A stretch of DNA of 64,000 bases, from NCBI GenBank assembly GCA_008973525.1, contig WACJ01000301.1, forward strand, positions 1 to 64,000, written 5' to 3'. The notes beneath the pieces are model-generated. The model was given only the letters and a program-made list of their open reading frames with translations, was not told where the DNA came from and did no database searches. The position numbers and the translations under genes were made by a program. Each line of letters starts with the position of its first letter. The stretch's first letter is position 1. This DNA is from Stenopsyche tienmushanensis. Lineage: Eukaryota; Arthropoda; Insecta; Trichoptera; Stenopsychidae. Positions 62,260-64,000 of this stretch are shown in pieces.

Positions 62260-62814
62260 TAATTGGTGAATTCAAATATATCTTCACATTTGAATAGATC
62301 GGATTGGTATTTCCATTTTATTTTTAAATTTATTCAGACAACAGAGGTCATCAAGGCTGTCCATTGAATGATCTTTAATGTATTGGTTAGAATGTTTTGT
62401 AAAAATCTGTCCTTATTAGTATTATTAGTAAACTGAGACAACTTTACATAAACAATCGATTTTAATGGCATGTATACAATATTAGCAAAAAATATACATT
62501 ATGTTGTAACAATTCTAAACAAAACGAAAATTTCCAAAGCCTAGACGAGGCAATTCAATGGTTTGGAGAATGTATTGGTTCTAAGTATGCAGACTTTTAT
62601 AAAATTGGATTAAGCAATTTAGTTTCTCGTTGGCAAAAGTTAATGGAACGAATGAAGATTATTTTGATTGAATAAATTATGTTTTGCAAAAGCTATGACG
62701 TTTTAATTTCCACCTATGAATTCCGAACGTTTTTTACACTACAAAATTAAGACTTTTCAATCAAGGTATTTGTAAAAATATGAAGAGTTCTATTAAAAGG
62801 CGCGCAGAAGACAT

Positions 62815-63065
62815 CAGGAGACTAGGACTTTGAAGGACAGAAAAAGACCGGGCCGCCCAAAATTTACTATGGACACCGAGCATAATTTTATTTTAATATC
62901 TTCATATTTAAAATTGGAACGTGCTTCAAAAGTGTGTCCTACGATTAATATGGAGATAAAAATGTAATGGTGTGGGGTTGCTTTGGAGATGAAAAGATTT
63001 AATAAAAATTGACGAAAGCTTATAATAAAATGCAGTACCTTTAGGTCATCGAATATTAAGGCCAT
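62815..63065 (+). pseudogene. Tc1-like transposase fragment
   Basis: In shifting frames the sequence reads KDRKRPGRPKFTMDTEHNFI, the GRPR-type linker of Tc1 transposases, then about 100 bases later VMVWGCFGDEKI, the region just before the second catalytic Asp. The stretch between is deleted. Confidence 0.65.
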
Positions 63066-63489
63066 ATAAGTTTTTTTTTTAAATCCAATTTGTATTATCA
63101 TTTTAATGTTTATATTGTTTTATGTTTAACAATGTACATATACATATTTTTTTTATTAATAAATAATTAATTGGCCGAGTTTTTTGCGATTAATTAGCGA
63201 TGATAAATAATGCAATATGTTAATTATACAACAATATGCAAAAAAATATTTAAGATTCAATATTCCATGTCTACAAATCAAACAATCCTGTTATATTGAA
63301 GACGGCGATTGGCCTCGAGAAAGCTAGGACCTGCTTAGGTCGCATTTCGGATCACAGTGAACATCAAAGCTCGACCTTCCTTAATGTTTTTGGACCAGAA
63401 CGCAAAAATGTATGCAAAATATACCATTAAAAGCCTTCAAATATGTATTCATGTCATCGACATATTGATAATTTGATTGGATAACCATA

Positions 63490-63946
63490 AGAGGGTGATT
63501 CAAATATGACCCGGAATTTTGCTATATACATTTATTAGTAGTTCGTATGTAATGCGCTGCCATATAGTTTGTCAGATTGCGATAAAACTTCGTCCACTTA
63601 TTGATAAGGGTTGCGCGAGTGATATAGGCATAGTCTTCTAATATATAAAAATCAATGTTTGTTTGTCCGTATTTAATGCGCTTTCATACCGTTCATCCGA
63701 TTGCGATGAAACTTTGTCAATTTACTATTTACACTTGCGGGAATAAGATAGACATAGTAAAAAGATCGTATGGATGCACCATGTTGGCGCACCATGATGA
63801 CGGGATCAAGAAGCTTTCTATCAGATGGATTTTTTTCTTATGAATGGAACTATGTATGTAGAAAAATAAGATATTTGTATTTTTATACATCACTAATTAA
63901 TATATACAACAAAATTCCGGGTTATATTTGAAACACCCTCGTATAA
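63490..63946. mobile_element. TIR element enclosing a Helitron-type repeat
   Basis: The ends GAGGGTGATTCAAATATGAC and the reverse complement of GAGGGTGTTTCAAATATAAC give about 38 bases of imperfect inverted repeat, both continuing into CCCGGAATTTTG. Between them (63530-63780) lies the same two-monomer repeat as at 42120-42520, so one element is nested in, or captured by, the other. Confidence 0.6.
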
Positions 63947-64000
63947 GAAAGTTTTGGAATACTTTTCAGAATAAGGTTAATCAAATTGAAAATCAACGTT

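Overview
The window is arthropod, most likely insect, nuclear DNA. Genes are interrupted by GT-AG introns with single-exon conserved protein blocks. The background is AT-rich and packed with decayed DNA transposons. One gene (shade/CYP314A1) belongs to the ecdysteroid pathway of moulting arthropods. CpG-rich islands of a few hundred bases sit inside very AT-rich sequence; this mosaic is seen in several insect orders, including Hymenoptera, but I cannot fix the order from sequence alone.

Layout. From 0 to 12 kb there is transposon-derived sequence, including a 4.3 kb foldback element (1540-5867), hAT/mariner mosaics, a probable LTR with a tRNA-type primer site, a broken coding remnant and a TIR element. 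From 12.7 to 17 kb there is a CpG-rich block and two minus-strand exon candidates (15442-15642, 16915-17049). From 17.6 to 25.7 kb lie a hAT mosaic, a mariner with that mosaic nested in it, and a broken Jockey LINE. A second CpG-rich block sits at 26.4-27.1 kb.

The well-supported genes lie between 31 and 54 kb. Two tandem, intact copies of an Aurora B-type mitotic kinase (31.8-33.2 and 35.2-37.4 kb, plus strand, 313 residues each, same six coding exons) are followed by a four-exon hydroxypyruvate isomerase (minus, 38.5-40.07 kb) and an eight-coding-exon CYP314A1/shade (minus, 51.35-53.36 kb), which converts ecdysone to 20-hydroxyecdysone. These genes share no pathway and there is no operon logic. 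The kinases duplicated together with their upstream non-coding exon and promoter.

From 54.7 to 64 kb transposons return: a hAT element with an exact 8-bp target duplication enclosing Penelope and Helitron fragments, Tc1, mariner and piggyBac remnants, and dispersed repeats shared with the left half of the window. No CRISPR array, bacterial gene, rRNA or clear tRNA was found. The most unusual items are the long inverted-repeat element with a TTAA insertion in only one arm, the kinase duplication with a fast-evolving N-terminus, and the extreme base-composition island that holds shade.
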